DNA of 64,000 nt from Cohnella faecalis (GCF_003570905.1 NZ_QXJM01000016.1:124001-188000), one strand, 5' to 3'; positions 1-8,449 are shown, counted from the stretch's first letter. The notes: generated by a model from the sequence alone, not told the origin. A program made the numbers and translations.

Positions 1-374
1 TCGTTGTTCGTGCCCATTCCGAATAGTCGGAATTCGACGTTCGGATACTGTTCCTTGAACATCTCGATAAGAATCGGCAGCGCCTTGTTCACGTAAGAAG
101 AATGCTGAGGGCAGATGATGTTGATGATGTTGCTCTCATGCTTGCCGATGTCGAGATCTTTCGTAACCATAGTGCCCCGGCCGACCATCTTGACCAGAAG
201 CCCTTCGTTCGTCAGCAGCTCAAGCGCCTGCCGCAGCGAATTCCGGCTAATATCGTATACCTGACAGAGCTCTTTCTCGGGAAGCAGGAACTGACCCGGC
301 TTCAGATAGCCGGACAAAATCTCCGTTCGCAGCTTCCCCGCAAGCTCGATATAACGAAATTCCCTCTTAATCAC
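1..374 (-). CDS. GntR-type regulator with solute-binding-like sensor domain (partial, 5' part only)
   Basis: Reading leftward from a GTG at 374-372, the first about 70 codons form a GntR winged helix (KREFRYIELAGKLRTEIL, then LPEKELCQVYDISRNSLRQ and VGRGTMVTKD). The chain continues into IINIICPQHSSYVNKALPIL and MFKEQYPNVEFRLFG, which resembles the first lobe of a sugar-ABC solute-binding protein. This is a regulator whose ligand domain is a binding-protein fold, a type known in Paenibacillus. A GGAGGGG ribosome binding site lies at 379-385, only 4 nt from the GTG. The gene runs off the left edge, so ligand residues are not visible. It is divergent from the DapA-led operon and may control it together with the IclR protein at 2082-2852. 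Confidence 0.75.
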   Translation of the reverse strand, partial: MIKREFRYIELAGKLRTEILSGYLKPGQFLLPEKELCQVYDISRNSLRQALELLTNEGLLVKMVGRGTMVTKDLDIGKHESNIINIICPQHSSYVNKALPILIEMFKEQYPNVEFRLFGMGTNN

Positions 375-471
375 AAAACCCCTCCATAGCCGTTAATAAT
401 ACCCTTATTTGTCTTCTTATTAATAATATACTGTCTGCGATAATTTTGGTATAGGTTTGGTACAAATGTCA

Positions 472-501
472 TTGACACTATTTTGTTTCGGGTGCTATAG
501 T
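472..501 (+). promoter_or_regulatory. Promoter of the catabolic operon (TTGACA-N18-TATAGT)
   Basis: TTGACA at 472-477 and TATAGT at 496-501 are 18 nt apart. The -10 is preceded by TGC, giving an extended -10 element. It is well placed about 65 nt upstream of the DapA-type gene start. Confidence 0.7.
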
Positions 502-515
502 GGACTCGTTCAGTT

Positions 516-528
516 AACTAAAATAGTT
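516..528 (+). promoter_or_regulatory. Putative operator palindrome (AACTA-AAA-TAGTT)
   Basis: A perfect 5-bp inverted repeat with a 3-nt centre lies just downstream of the -10 element, overlapping AGTTAACT at 512-519. The location suits a GntR- or IclR-type repressor site. Which regulator binds is not known. Confidence 0.5.
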
Positions 529-532
529 TTTT

Positions 533-542
533 GTATTTTGAA
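533..542 (+). promoter_or_regulatory. GTATTTTGAA box shared with the iclR promoter
   Basis: The ten bases GTATTTTGAA lie between the promoter and the ribosome binding site of the DapA-type gene. The same ten bases occur on the minus strand at 2865-2874, directly before the ribosome binding site of the IclR gene. Sharing between these two sites suggests an IclR operator with autoregulation. Confidence 0.45.
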
Positions 543-564
543 ATAAATACAAGGAGGAATAGAC

Positions 565-1419
565 ATGAAAGGTAATATACCGGTTATACCAACGCCGTTT
601 GTCGACGGCAAGATCGATTACGAAGGCTTTGAAAATTTGATCCGGCATACGTCCGATTTCGTGGAGGGCTATGTCATCGGCGGCAGCACCGGCGAATCGC
701 CGGCATTGTCGGCCGAGGAGCGCATCGAGATCGCCCGCTTTTTTGCCAAGCGCGTGCCGCACATGCACATCGTGATCGGCCTCAATCATACGAATCTGGA
801 AGAAGCCGTGGCAATCGGCCGAGCGGCGGTCGAGGCCGGCATTCGCTCCGCGCTCGTGCCAAGCCCTTATTATTTCCCGAACTCGCTAGAATCGGTGAAG
901 GCGTACGTGAGAAGTCTGGCTGAGCGGACGGGGCTGCAGATCGTCTTCTACGATAACCCGGTCACGACGAAGACGGTATACACCGCCCAGCAACTAATCG
1001 AGCTGGCCGCGGCCGTGCCTGCGATCAAGGCGATCAAGATGACGGACCACAACATGGGCAAAATCCGGGCGTTGAAGCAGCAGACATCGCTCGCGGTGTT
1101 CGGCGGAGACGACATCATCTGCTTCCGTGCGTTCGAAGCGGGCGTCGACGGGAACATGATTATCGCGCCGATCATCTATCCGAAGGAATTCAAGGAGTGT
1201 TGGGATCTGTACCGGGCAGGCAAGCGTCAAGAGAGCTTTGCCGTCTTTTCCGACAAGATTCTGCCGTTCATCCATATGTTCGGTCCGGGGGATGAAATCC
1301 CGACGACCAAGGCGTTGTACAAACAGCTCGGCCTGTTCAAGAGTGCGGAGACGCGGCTGCCGCTGCTGCCGTCGGACGAACAGCGCGTCAGCGAGACGTT
1401 GCTCGGCTATCCGGTATGA
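565..1419 (+). CDS. DapA-family aldolase/lyase (class I, Schiff-base)
   Basis: This 284-residue protein has the length and motifs of the dihydrodipicolinate synthase/N-acetylneuraminate lyase family, which cleaves or joins pyruvate and an aldehyde through a lysine Schiff base. Visible motifs are GGSTGESPALS (residues 39-49), FYDNP with the conserved Tyr at 129, and AIKMTD with the likely Schiff-base lysine at 158. The start follows AAGGAGG with good spacing. It opens the operon and overlaps the cyclase gene by 4 nt. Given the sugar-acid enzymes downstream, a 2-keto-3-deoxy-aldonate aldolase role is more likely than lysine synthesis. This is inference, because family members cannot be separated by these motifs alone. 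Confidence 0.85.
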   Translation: MKGNIPVIPTPFVDGKIDYEGFENLIRHTSDFVEGYVIGGSTGESPALSAEERIEIARFFAKRVPHMHIVIGLNHTNLEEAVAIGRAAVEAGIRSALVPSPYYFPNSLESVKAYVRSLAERTGLQIVFYDNPVTTKTVYTAQQLIELAAAVPAIKAIKMTDHNMGKIRALKQQTSLAVFGGDDIICFRAFEAGVDGNMIIAPIIYPKEFKECWDLYRAGKRQESFAVFSDKILPFIHMFGPGDEIPTTKALYKQLGLFKSAETRLPLLPSDEQRVSETLLGYPV

Positions 1420-2072
1420 GCAGATGGATCGACCTGACGGGGAAGCTGGAAGACGGGATGTGGAATTATGGGGCGCCGTTCCCTGAGGTCGTCATAGAGA
1501 AGGTTGCGGACGCGGCGTTGTTCGGCTATGAAGGCCACGCTTTTCAACTGCATTCCCTGGCGGGAACGTATCTGGAGACGGCCAACCATCTGTTCCCCGA
1601 CCGGGAGCGGCTTGGCGATGTAAGCATCGACCGTCTGAAGACGAGGGCTTGGGTGGCTCAGTTGCCGAACAAGCGACCGTTTGAATCGATTGGCGCGGCG
1701 GAGCTGGAGGAGGCGGTTGGCTCCGTGCTCGAACCGGGCGACGCTCTTCTGATCGCGACCGGATGGGACGCTTATTGGAACAGGGAAGGTTTTACGGAGT
1801 CCAGCCCGTACTTTGAGCCCGAGGCAATGGAATGGATCATTGCCCGCGATGTCGGTTTGCTGGGGATGGACATCACATCCATCGAGGACCCGCGCAAGCC
1901 TGGCGGCGAGATGACGCTTCTGGCGCGTTATTATGCGAAGGACCGTCTCATGGTCGCGCCGCTCGTAAATCTGCGTGAAGCGGGCAGGGGACCCTGGACG
2001 CTGCTGGCGCTGCCGCTGCACATTCCCGATGCGTGCGCCGCCCCTTGCCGGGCGGTCTTGTTCGAACCCTGA
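1416..2072 (+). CDS. Cyclase-family metal hydrolase (kynurenine formamidase-like) with altered metal motif
   Basis: The 218-residue protein has the cyclase/kynurenine formamidase fold: an early WNYGAPFPEV region, the central signature region and a C-terminal GLLGMDITSIEDP stretch. The family signature H-x-G-T-H-x-D-x-P-x-H is changed to LAGTYLETANH (about residues 49-59), so the usual His and Asp ligands are Tyr and Glu while the final His is kept. It is translationally coupled to the DapA-type gene (ATGA overlap). Its role may be opening a lactone or amide of the substrate, but the altered site may mean a different metal, a different reaction or loss of activity. The family assignment is firm; the reaction is unknown. 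Confidence 0.75.
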   Translation: MSRWIDLTGKLEDGMWNYGAPFPEVVIEKVADAALFGYEGHAFQLHSLAGTYLETANHLFPDRERLGDVSIDRLKTRAWVAQLPNKRPFESIGAAELEEAVGSVLEPGDALLIATGWDAYWNREGFTESSPYFEPEAMEWIIARDVGLLGMDITSIEDPRKPGGEMTLLARYYAKDRLMVAPLVNLREAGRGPWTLLALPLHIPDACAAPCRAVLFEP

Positions 2073-2091
2073 CTGTAAGGGTCAGGGTTCG
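2063..2091. terminator. Perfect hairpin containing both convergent stop codons
   Basis: CGAACCCTGAC (2063-2073) pairs perfectly with GTCAGGGTTCG (2081-2091) around a 7-nt loop. The stop codon of the cyclase gene and that of the convergent iclR gene each lie in one arm. There is no T-run on either side, so it may act as a bidirectional barrier or mRNA-end stabiliser rather than a classical intrinsic terminator. Confidence 0.6.
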
Positions 2092-2852
2092 GGTATGTAG
2101 CCAAGCTTGTTGGAGACAGCCAGCGCTTTGGCGCGGAGCAGCTCGCCGCATTCGCCGAAGGCGCGGCTGGGGAGCTCGCTGCTCAGTGCGGTAATGCCGA
2201 GAGCGCCGGCGACCTTCCCGGTATGATTGAAGATGGGGGCGGCGATGCAGCGTATTCCAGCTTCGCCTTCCTCGTCCTCGATGGCGTAGCCCGTCTCCCG
2301 CACGCCGACGAGAAACGGCTTGAACTCCTCAAGCGAGGTCATCGTATGCGCCGCCGTCTTGGGCATGCCGTGCTTCGCGATCGCCTGCAACAGCTGATCG
2401 TCTGCCATGTAGGCGGCCAGCGCCTTGCCGACGCCGGAATTGTGCAGCAGCTGGGTCTGACCGATTTGCGTGGAGAATTGCACAAAGCCGGGGCCGTTCA
2501 CCTTGTCGATATACAACGCCTTGTCGTCCTCCAGAATCGCCAGATGGACGGTAAACTTTAAATTCTCCGCCATCCACTCCATCTCGGGCCTTGCGGCCTG
2601 GCGAATATCCAGCTTGGACAGCCGCTCCATTCCGACGTTGTAAAGCTTTAGGGTCAGTTGATACTTCCCGTCTTCCGTCTTGGCGACGTATCCGAGATGC
2701 TCAAGCTCGCTAAGGATCGTAAATATCGACGATTTGGGCAAGCCGGTCCGATCGTAAATATCGGTAATACCGAGCGTATCCCTGGAGGACGCCAGCATCT
2801 CCATGATCGACATTCCCTTAGCCAAAGCGGGAACGCTGTATTGTCTCTTCAT
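2082..2852 (-). CDS. IclR-family transcriptional regulator
   Basis: The 256-residue protein has an N-terminal winged helix (VPALAKGMSIMEML to SSIFTILSELEHLGYV) and a C-terminal IclR effector domain (LHNSGVGKALAAYM, GYAIEDEEGEAGIRCIAAP). The ATG at 2852 is preferred over an in-frame GTG at 2858, which lies inside the AAGGTG ribosome binding site. IclR proteins usually control aromatic or sugar-acid catabolism. Here the gene sits inside the cluster and is divergent from the GH20-led run. A GTATTTTGAA box just upstream of its own start also occurs before the DapA-type gene. It is probably the local regulator of the pathway. The inducer is unknown. Confidence 0.9.
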   Translation of the reverse strand: MKRQYSVPALAKGMSIMEMLASSRDTLGITDIYDRTGLPKSSIFTILSELEHLGYVAKTEDGKYQLTLKLYNVGMERLSKLDIRQAARPEMEWMAENLKFTVHLAILEDDKALYIDKVNGPGFVQFSTQIGQTQLLHNSGVGKALAAYMADDQLLQAIAKHGMPKTAAHTMTSLEEFKPFLVGVRETGYAIEDEEGEAGIRCIAAPIFNHTGKVAGALGITALSSELPSRAFGECGELLRAKALAVSNKLGYIPEP

Positions 2853-2864
2853 CAGCACACCTTA

Positions 2865-2874
2865 TTCAAAATAC
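2865..2874 (-). promoter_or_regulatory. Second copy of the GTATTTTGAA box
   Basis: On the minus strand this decamer precedes the AAGGTG ribosome binding site of iclR. It is identical to the box at 533-542, which suggests autoregulation. Confidence 0.4.
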
Positions 2875-2943
2875 TGAAAAACGTTTCTGAAGCCCATTAA
2901 AGCATATTCTTATGAATCTCGCAATGAAAAAGGAGTGATTGGC

Positions 2944-4824
2944 TTGAAGTTGCATTTTGTTGGAGATGTACAGGATGTGAAAGAGGGGTTCGCCGAGATC
3001 GCGGCGGAAGCGGGAATCGAGCTCTCCCCAGAAGGGCGCGTTGTCGAGGTCGTCCGCCATGACGACAACCGGATCGTCGTCGAGGCCGCGGGCGGAAGCC
3101 TTCGCATCGCCTACCGCAAAAAAATACACTTTTTCCGGGCAATCGGCCTGCTTGTCGAAGCTTTGCGCGAGCGCGACGCGTTCCGAATCGAGGAAGAACC
3201 GCAGTTCGACATGAATGGTCCGATGTTCGACGTTTCCCAGGGCGGTGCCGTCATCCGCGTGGAAGCCATCAAAGCTTTTCTGCGAAAAATGGCGCTAATG
3301 GGTCTGGACATGATCATGCTGTATGCCGAAGACAGCTTCGATGTGGCCGAGCAGCCTTACTTCGGCTATATGCGGGGACGTTACTCGCAAGCGGAAATCA
3401 AAGAGATGGACGATTATGCGTACAAGCTCGGCATTGAGATGATTCCTTGCATCCAGACGCTCAGCCATCTGGCCGACGTGCTCAAGTGGAACGTCTTCGC
3501 GGACATCCGGGACGATCACGAGACGCTGCTGGTCGGACATGACCGCACCTACGAATTCGTGGAGCAGATGATCGCGGCGGCGTCCGCGCCTGTGCGGACG
3601 AAGCGGATCCATATCGGGATGGACGAGGCGTGGAGGCTCGGTCTCGGCGATTATTTGGTCCGCAACGGGCTGCGCTCCAAGTTCGACATAATGAACGACC
3701 ATCTGAAGAGAGTTATGGAAATCGTTGAGCGGCTCGGCCTCGAGCCGATGATGTGGAGCGACATGTACTTCCGCGCCGGCTCGCCCAAGGGCGATTATTA
3801 CGACCACGAGTCTGTCATTTCCGACGAAGTTATCGCGGGCATGCCGAAGAACATCCAATACGTGTATTGGGACTATTACCACTACGACGAGGCGTTCTAC
3901 ACCGAATGGGTTCGGCGTCACAAGCGCTTCGGCTCAACCCCGATATTCGCAGGAGGCATCTGGAATTGGAAGGGGTTCGTCCTGAACTATGGCGCCACCT
4001 TAGATTCGACCAACGCGGCGCTTAATGTGTGCAAGCGGGAAGGCGTCCGGGAAGTGATCGCTACTCTGTGGGGCGACGACGGAACGGAGTGCGACTGGTT
4101 CTCCGCGCTGCTCGGCTTGCAGCTGTTCGCGGAGCATGGCTACGCGGCGGAGCTCGACGAGGACAAGCTGCGCCGCCGCTTCCATTATTGCACGGGAGCG
4201 CAAATGGACGACTTCATGGCGATCAAGAACATCGATGAGCCGCCTGGCATCAAGCCGGGCAACCTGGAGACGTACAATCCTTCGCGCTATATGCTGTGGC
4301 AGAACGTCATGATGGGCATGTTCGACGCCAATCTGCGCGGACTGGAAATGGCCGGGCATTACGCCGGATTGCAGCAGGAGATGGCGCTGTACGCGACCCG
4401 CAACGGGGAGTACGGCTTCGTGTTCGAGGTGCTGGAGCGGCTGTGCGGCGTGCTCGCGCTTAAGGCGGACGTCGGCATTCGGATCACGGATGCCTATCTG
4501 GCCGGGGAACGGGCCGCGCTGGCACAGCTGGCGCAAGAGACGCTTCCGGAAATTCGGGCGCGGGTCGTGAAGCTGCGAGCCTATCATATAGAGCGCTGGC
4601 ACATTGTTAACAAGCCGTTCGGCTGGGACATTATCGATCTGCGCTACGGCGGACTGCTGGCTAGCCTTGACACGGCGATCGATCGCATCTCCGGCTATGT
4701 CGAGGGACGCGTCGAGCGGTTGGAGGAGCTTGAAGAGCAGCGTCTGCCGTTCCAGAGCCAGCAGGGCCTTGTAGATTGTTATTTGTATAAGCATATGCCA
4801 ACGCCGAGCCGCATTTCGCAATAA
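2944..4824 (+). CDS. GH20 family glycoside hydrolase (beta-N-acetylhexosaminidase-like)
   Basis: This protein of about 626 residues resembles family 20 hexosaminidases. An N-terminal GH20b-like region (FFRAIGLLVEAL) is followed by the barrel (MALMGLDMIMLYAEDSF) and the catalytic pair HIGMDEAW with Asp227-Glu228. Family 20 enzymes release terminal N-acetylhexosamines using the substrate acetamido group. A long C-terminal helical part follows. No signal peptide is seen, so it should act in the cytoplasm on imported oligosaccharides. TTG at 2944 is chosen because AAGGAG (2930-2935) lies 8 nt before it, whereas the in-frame GTG at 2935 overlaps that site. It leads the co-directional run 2944-14536 and points to an N-acetylated amino sugar as pathway input. 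Confidence 0.8.
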   Translation: MKLHFVGDVQDVKEGFAEIAAEAGIELSPEGRVVEVVRHDDNRIVVEAAGGSLRIAYRKKIHFFRAIGLLVEALRERDAFRIEEEPQFDMNGPMFDVSQGGAVIRVEAIKAFLRKMALMGLDMIMLYAEDSFDVAEQPYFGYMRGRYSQAEIKEMDDYAYKLGIEMIPCIQTLSHLADVLKWNVFADIRDDHETLLVGHDRTYEFVEQMIAAASAPVRTKRIHIGMDEAWRLGLGDYLVRNGLRSKFDIMNDHLKRVMEIVERLGLEPMMWSDMYFRAGSPKGDYYDHESVISDEVIAGMPKNIQYVYWDYYHYDEAFYTEWVRRHKRFGSTPIFAGGIWNWKGFVLNYGATLDSTNAALNVCKREGVREVIATLWGDDGTECDWFSALLGLQLFAEHGYAAELDEDKLRRRFHYCTGAQMDDFMAIKNIDEPPGIKPGNLETYNPSRYMLWQNVMMGMFDANLRGLEMAGHYAGLQQEMALYATRNGEYGFVFEVLERLCGVLALKADVGIRITDAYLAGERAALAQLAQETLPEIRARVVKLRAYHIERWHIVNKPFGWDIIDLRYGGLLASLDTAIDRISGYVEGRVERLEELEEQRLPFQSQQGLVDCYLYKHMPTPSRISQ

Positions 4825-4853
4825 GGCCGCGTTCGGAAAGGAAGGCGAATGCC

Positions 4854-6191
4854 ATGAACGGGAATGAACGGCTGTCGGCGTCGATCCGGCACTGGATCGC
4901 GTCGAATCGCTGCCGGATGACGGACCTGCTGTCCGAGCTCATTCGGTACGATACGGTCAATCGGGTCGTCGACGGGACGGAGCGGGAGTGCCAGCTTGCC
5001 TTGCACGCCAAGCTTCTGGAGCTTGGAATGGAGGCGGAGCTGTATAGTCCCGAGGAGGTGTCCGGCTTCCGCGAGCATCCCGCCTACTATCCAGGCAAGG
5101 ATTATCGCGACAGGCCGAACGTCAGCGCGGCATGGAAAGGGGCAGGCGGCGGGCGATCGTTGCTATTCTCCAGCCATATCGATACGGCGGCCGTAGCGCC
5201 GGGCTGGACGACGGACCCTCACGCACCGTACATCGAGGGCAACAAGCTGTACGGGCTCGGCTCCTACGATATGAAGGGCGGGCTAGTCGCCTCCGCCATG
5301 GCGGTGCGCTGCCTGATGGAGCTTGGCGTTACGTTGCGCGGGGACGTACGGATCGAATCGGTCGTCGACGAAGAATTCGGCGGCGCTAACGGCACTGTCG
5401 CCGGCCGCGCCCGCGGCGATCACGCCGACGCCGTCATCATTCCCGAGCCGACGAACCTGGCTCTGTATCCGGCTACCCGGGGAGGGGCGCTGTGGCGCGT
5501 CACCTTCCAGGGGACAACGGGGCTGTCGTTCAACGGGGAGACGGTACGCAATCCGGCGAGCGATGCGGCCCGATTCATCGTCTATCTTGAACAGCACGAG
5601 AAGGAGCGGGCTCGGCAGTCGGGACCGGCTCCTTGGTATTCGGATTCGAAGGAGACGCTGCCGATTATCGTCACCAGATTGGAAGCCGGGGATCTCGATT
5701 CGCCGCTATGCGACGTCGGTCCGGTCGAGTGCCATGTCGACATTTGGGTCGAATGCTATCCCGGCATAGACGAGGATGGGCTGCGCGAGGAGCTGCTGAC
5801 GGGCTACGAGCGCTTCTGCGGCGGCAGCTGCGAGCAAGGGCTGGCGCGGCCGGCTTTCGCCAGGATGATCCGCTTCTTGCCGGGCAGCTCCGTCGATCCG
5901 GACTTCCCGCTGCTGCCGATTTTGGCCAGGGAGATCGAGGCATCCACAGGTCGGCCGGCCGAAGTGACGGGCTCGCCGTTCGCCTGCGACGCCTTTGTCT
6001 TTAACGAGTACAGCCCGTCCAAGGCGCTCATCCTCGGTCCGTCGGGCGGCAATGCCCACGCGCCGGGCGAGTTCGTCGATCTGGACAGCTTGGATACGCT
6101 GGTCGAAATTTATGCGCGGGCTATCATTAATTGGTGCGGTTTGTCCTCGGACGATCGTATTTTGGCTGTAGAACAGGAGGAGCGCGCATGA
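4854..6191 (+). CDS. M20-family metallohydrolase (ArgE/DapE-like deacylase)
   Basis: The 445-residue protein has the full di-zinc M20 set: FSSHIDTAA, GSYDMKGG, VDEEFGGANG (base and ligand glutamates), IIPEPT and the late histidine in NAHAPGEF. M20 enzymes remove N-acyl groups or cleave small peptides. In this setting, between a hexosaminidase and sugar-acid enzymes, N-deacetylation of an N-acetylated amino sugar acid is a reasonable guess, though ArgE- or DapE-like amino acid substrates are equally compatible with the motifs. The start at 4854 is the only open one, because ATG at 4848 runs into a stop. The stop overlaps the RidA start (ATGA). Confidence 0.85.
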   Translation: MNGNERLSASIRHWIASNRCRMTDLLSELIRYDTVNRVVDGTERECQLALHAKLLELGMEAELYSPEEVSGFREHPAYYPGKDYRDRPNVSAAWKGAGGGRSLLFSSHIDTAAVAPGWTTDPHAPYIEGNKLYGLGSYDMKGGLVASAMAVRCLMELGVTLRGDVRIESVVDEEFGGANGTVAGRARGDHADAVIIPEPTNLALYPATRGGALWRVTFQGTTGLSFNGETVRNPASDAARFIVYLEQHEKERARQSGPAPWYSDSKETLPIIVTRLEAGDLDSPLCDVGPVECHVDIWVECYPGIDEDGLREELLTGYERFCGGSCEQGLARPAFARMIRFLPGSSVDPDFPLLPILAREIEASTGRPAEVTGSPFACDAFVFNEYSPSKALILGPSGGNAHAPGEFVDLDSLDTLVEIYARAIINWCGLSSDDRILAVEQEERA

Positions 6192-6562
6192 GACAGGCAG
6201 TAAGAACGAAGGATGCGTCGATCGGCAGCGGCCCGTATTCCCAGGGCATCAAGGCAGGCAACATGCTGTTCGTATCGGGTCAAGGCCCATTGGATGCGAA
6301 CGGGGCGATCCTGTCCGGGGACATCGAAGCCGAGGCGAGGCTGACGATGGACAACGTCCGGGAGATTGTCGAAGCCGGCGGCTTCACGATGAACGATGTC
6401 GTCAAGGTGGGAGTCTATTTGGCCAGTCTGGCGGATTTCGACCGGTTCAATGCGGTATACAAGACGTATTTCAACGAGCCTTATCCTGCTAGGACTTGCG
6501 TAGAGGCGGGGCTGGACGGCATTAAGGTCGAGATCGACGCGATCGTATGCAAGCATAATTAA
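6188..6562 (+). CDS. RidA-family imine/enamine deaminase
   Basis: The 124-residue protein matches RidA (YjgF/YER057c/UK114) in length and motifs: GPYSQGIKAGNMLFVSGQGP near the N-terminus and PARTCVEAGL with the conserved arginine near the C-terminus. RidA proteins form trimers and hydrolyse reactive imines made by PLP-dependent dehydratases. The start at 6188 overlaps the upstream stop and follows AGGAGG, so the longer in-frame extension is rejected. A PLP-dependent dehydratase-type gene lies 0.8 kb downstream (7350-8449), which gives a clear partner whose imine product this protein could hydrolyse. Confidence 0.9.
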   Translation: MRQAVRTKDASIGSGPYSQGIKAGNMLFVSGQGPLDANGAILSGDIEAEARLTMDNVREIVEAGGFTMNDVVKVGVYLASLADFDRFNAVYKTYFNEPYPARTCVEAGLDGIKVEIDAIVCKHN

Positions 6563-6582
6563 ATGGAAGGAGCGGGCTGCAT

Positions 6583-7335
6583 ATGCAACGGTTTGCCAAT
6601 CTCACGACGCTGGTTACGGGAGCGGGACAAGGCATCGGATTTGCCATCGCTGAGCGATTCGCGGCCGAGGGGGCCCACGTCCTGCTCGCGGACATTAAGG
6701 AGTCGACGTTGATCGAGGCGGAGGAGAAGCTGCGGGCAGCCGGATATTCGGCATCTCGTTACGCGTTCGACGTATCAAGCCCGGATCAGGTCGATGAGGC
6801 TATCAGCAGGATGATCGGGGAGCGAGGCGAGATTCACATTCTCGCAAACAATGCGGGAATCGCCTCGGAGGAGCCGTTCGTTGACATCCCCGACGAGCGG
6901 TGGCGCCGGATGATCGACGTCAACCTGAACGGGATGTTCTATGTCGCTCAACGCGTCAGCCGTGCCATGGTTCGCCAAGGCAAGGGGACGATCGTCAACA
7001 TGGCTTCAACCAACGGCCTGGTCGGCGAAGCCGGCTACGCCCACTATAACGCGTCGAAGGGCGGCGTCGTACTGCTCACGAAGACGATGGCCATCGAGCT
7101 TGGCAGATCGGGCATTCGGGTCAACGCCGTTTGTCCGGGCTATATCGTAACGCCGTTGTCCGCGTCGATCGACAGCGAGGGGGTCGTCGAGCGATATGTC
7201 GAACGCTACATTCCGCTCGGCCGAACGGGCAAGCCGGAAGACGTAGCCAGCGTATTCGCATTCCTCGCTTCGGACGATGCCGCCTTCATTACGGGCGAAT
7301 GCATCGTCGTGGACGGCGGCCAACTTGCTTTCTAG
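6583..7335 (+). CDS. SDR-family oxidoreductase
   Basis: The 250-residue protein is a classical short-chain dehydrogenase. It shows the nucleotide-binding TGAGQGIG (residues 12-19), NNAG (89-92), and the catalytic Ser142, Tyr155 and Lys159 (YNASK), ending in ITGECIVVDGG. The closest named activities are 3-oxoacyl-ACP reductase-like and sugar or polyol dehydrogenases. An AAGGAG ribosome binding site precedes the start. In the cluster it may oxidise the sugar to its lactone, or oxidise a 2-keto-3-deoxy acid before FAH-type cleavage as in known L-fucose and L-rhamnose routes. Substrate is unproven. Confidence 0.88.
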   Translation: MQRFANLTTLVTGAGQGIGFAIAERFAAEGAHVLLADIKESTLIEAEEKLRAAGYSASRYAFDVSSPDQVDEAISRMIGERGEIHILANNAGIASEEPFVDIPDERWRRMIDVNLNGMFYVAQRVSRAMVRQGKGTIVNMASTNGLVGEAGYAHYNASKGGVVLLTKTMAIELGRSGIRVNAVCPGYIVTPLSASIDSEGVVERYVERYIPLGRTGKPEDVASVFAFLASDDAAFITGECIVVDGGQLAF

Positions 7336-7349
7336 AAGGGGGCTGCAGC

Positions 7350-8449
7350 ATGAACAAGCAGGACTTGGATACGCCATGCATTGTGGTTGATCAAGACAAA
7401 CTGAAGGACAATATCGCTCGCGTCCAGCGGCTGGCCGATGAGGCTGGCATAGCTCTCCGGCCGCATGTCAAGACGCATAAGACTCCCCAGATTGCCGGAA
7501 TGCAGTTGAACGCCGGCGCTGTCGGAATTGCCGTGGCCAAGCTCGGAGAAGCGGAAGCGATGGCCGACGGCGGAATCGGCCCGATTCTGATCGCTTACCC
7601 GATCGTTGGGAAGACCAAGCTAGAGCGGTTGATGCGGCTTGCGTCCCGCGCGGAGGTGACGGTCGCCGTCGATAGTCTGGAGGCGGCCTCCGGGATTTCA
7701 GAAGCGGCGTTGAAGGCGGGTATAGTTATAGAGGTCTGGATCGAGATCGACCCGGGCTACGGACGAACGGGAGTTCAGCCGGGAGCGGCTCTTTCGCTTC
7801 TTGGGCACGAACTGCGGACGTTGAAGGGAATTCGCGTAACCGGCGTGCTCGTATTTGCCGGTCAATCGTATGACGAGGACAGCGACGACGGCCGCGCCCG
7901 GATCGCCATGCGCGAGGCGGCGATTGCGTCGGAGGCGGCCGATACGTTACGGGATATGGGCTTTCCTATCGAATCGGTCAGCGCGGGCTCGACGCCGGTC
8001 AGCCGATTCGCTTCCGCCATGAAGGGCGTGACGGAGATGCGTTCCGGCACCTACGTCTTCGGCGATCTGACACAGGTTAAGGCAGAGGCGATGAGCCTGG
8101 AGCAGTGCGCGCTCACCGTGCTGGTAACCGTCGTTAGCCGCCCGCGCCGGACAGAGCCGTCGTCGATGCAGGGACCAAGGTGTTCACTTCGGACGGAGAG
8201 GATTCACCGATCGGCACGGGGCGAGGATTTGTGATCGGTCATCCGGCCATTACGGTTGCCTGGTTCAACGAGGAGCACGGCGTATTGCATCTGCCGCCGG
8301 AGGAGCGGGGGCTGAAGGTTGGGGACAAGCTGGAGATTGTGCCCGTCCACTGCTGCGCGGTCGTCAATATGCTGGATGTGATCAACTTGATCGACGGGGA
8401 CCAGGTGAAGGATGTGCTGCCAATCGCCGGACGCGGAAGGGTGAGATAG
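7350..8449 (+). CDS. PLP- and metal-dependent D-threonine aldolase/D-serine dehydratase-type enzyme (one-base break)
   Basis: Read across one missing base this is a 366-residue protein, normal for the family. The N-terminal part is an alanine-racemase-like barrel (LDTPCIVVDQ, PLP lysine in RPHVKTHKT). The C-terminal part carries the metal site VHCCAVVNMLD (H-x-C). The break is at about 8139-8143, where CCC appears in place of CCCC; without correction the protein ends in unrelated residues and lacks the metal site. The family includes D-glucosaminate dehydratase (from memory), which makes 2-keto-3-deoxygluconate and ammonia and fits the RidA, lactonase and aldolase neighbours. It touches the next gene (stop then ATG), supporting an intact operon and sequencing error. 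Confidence 0.78.

Noticed and set aside
2876-2892. Possible cre box between iclR and the GH20 gene (TGAAAAACGTTTCTGA)
   Set aside because: The CG centre is out of register with the consensus by one base. It would fit only if a base were extra, so it is not reported.
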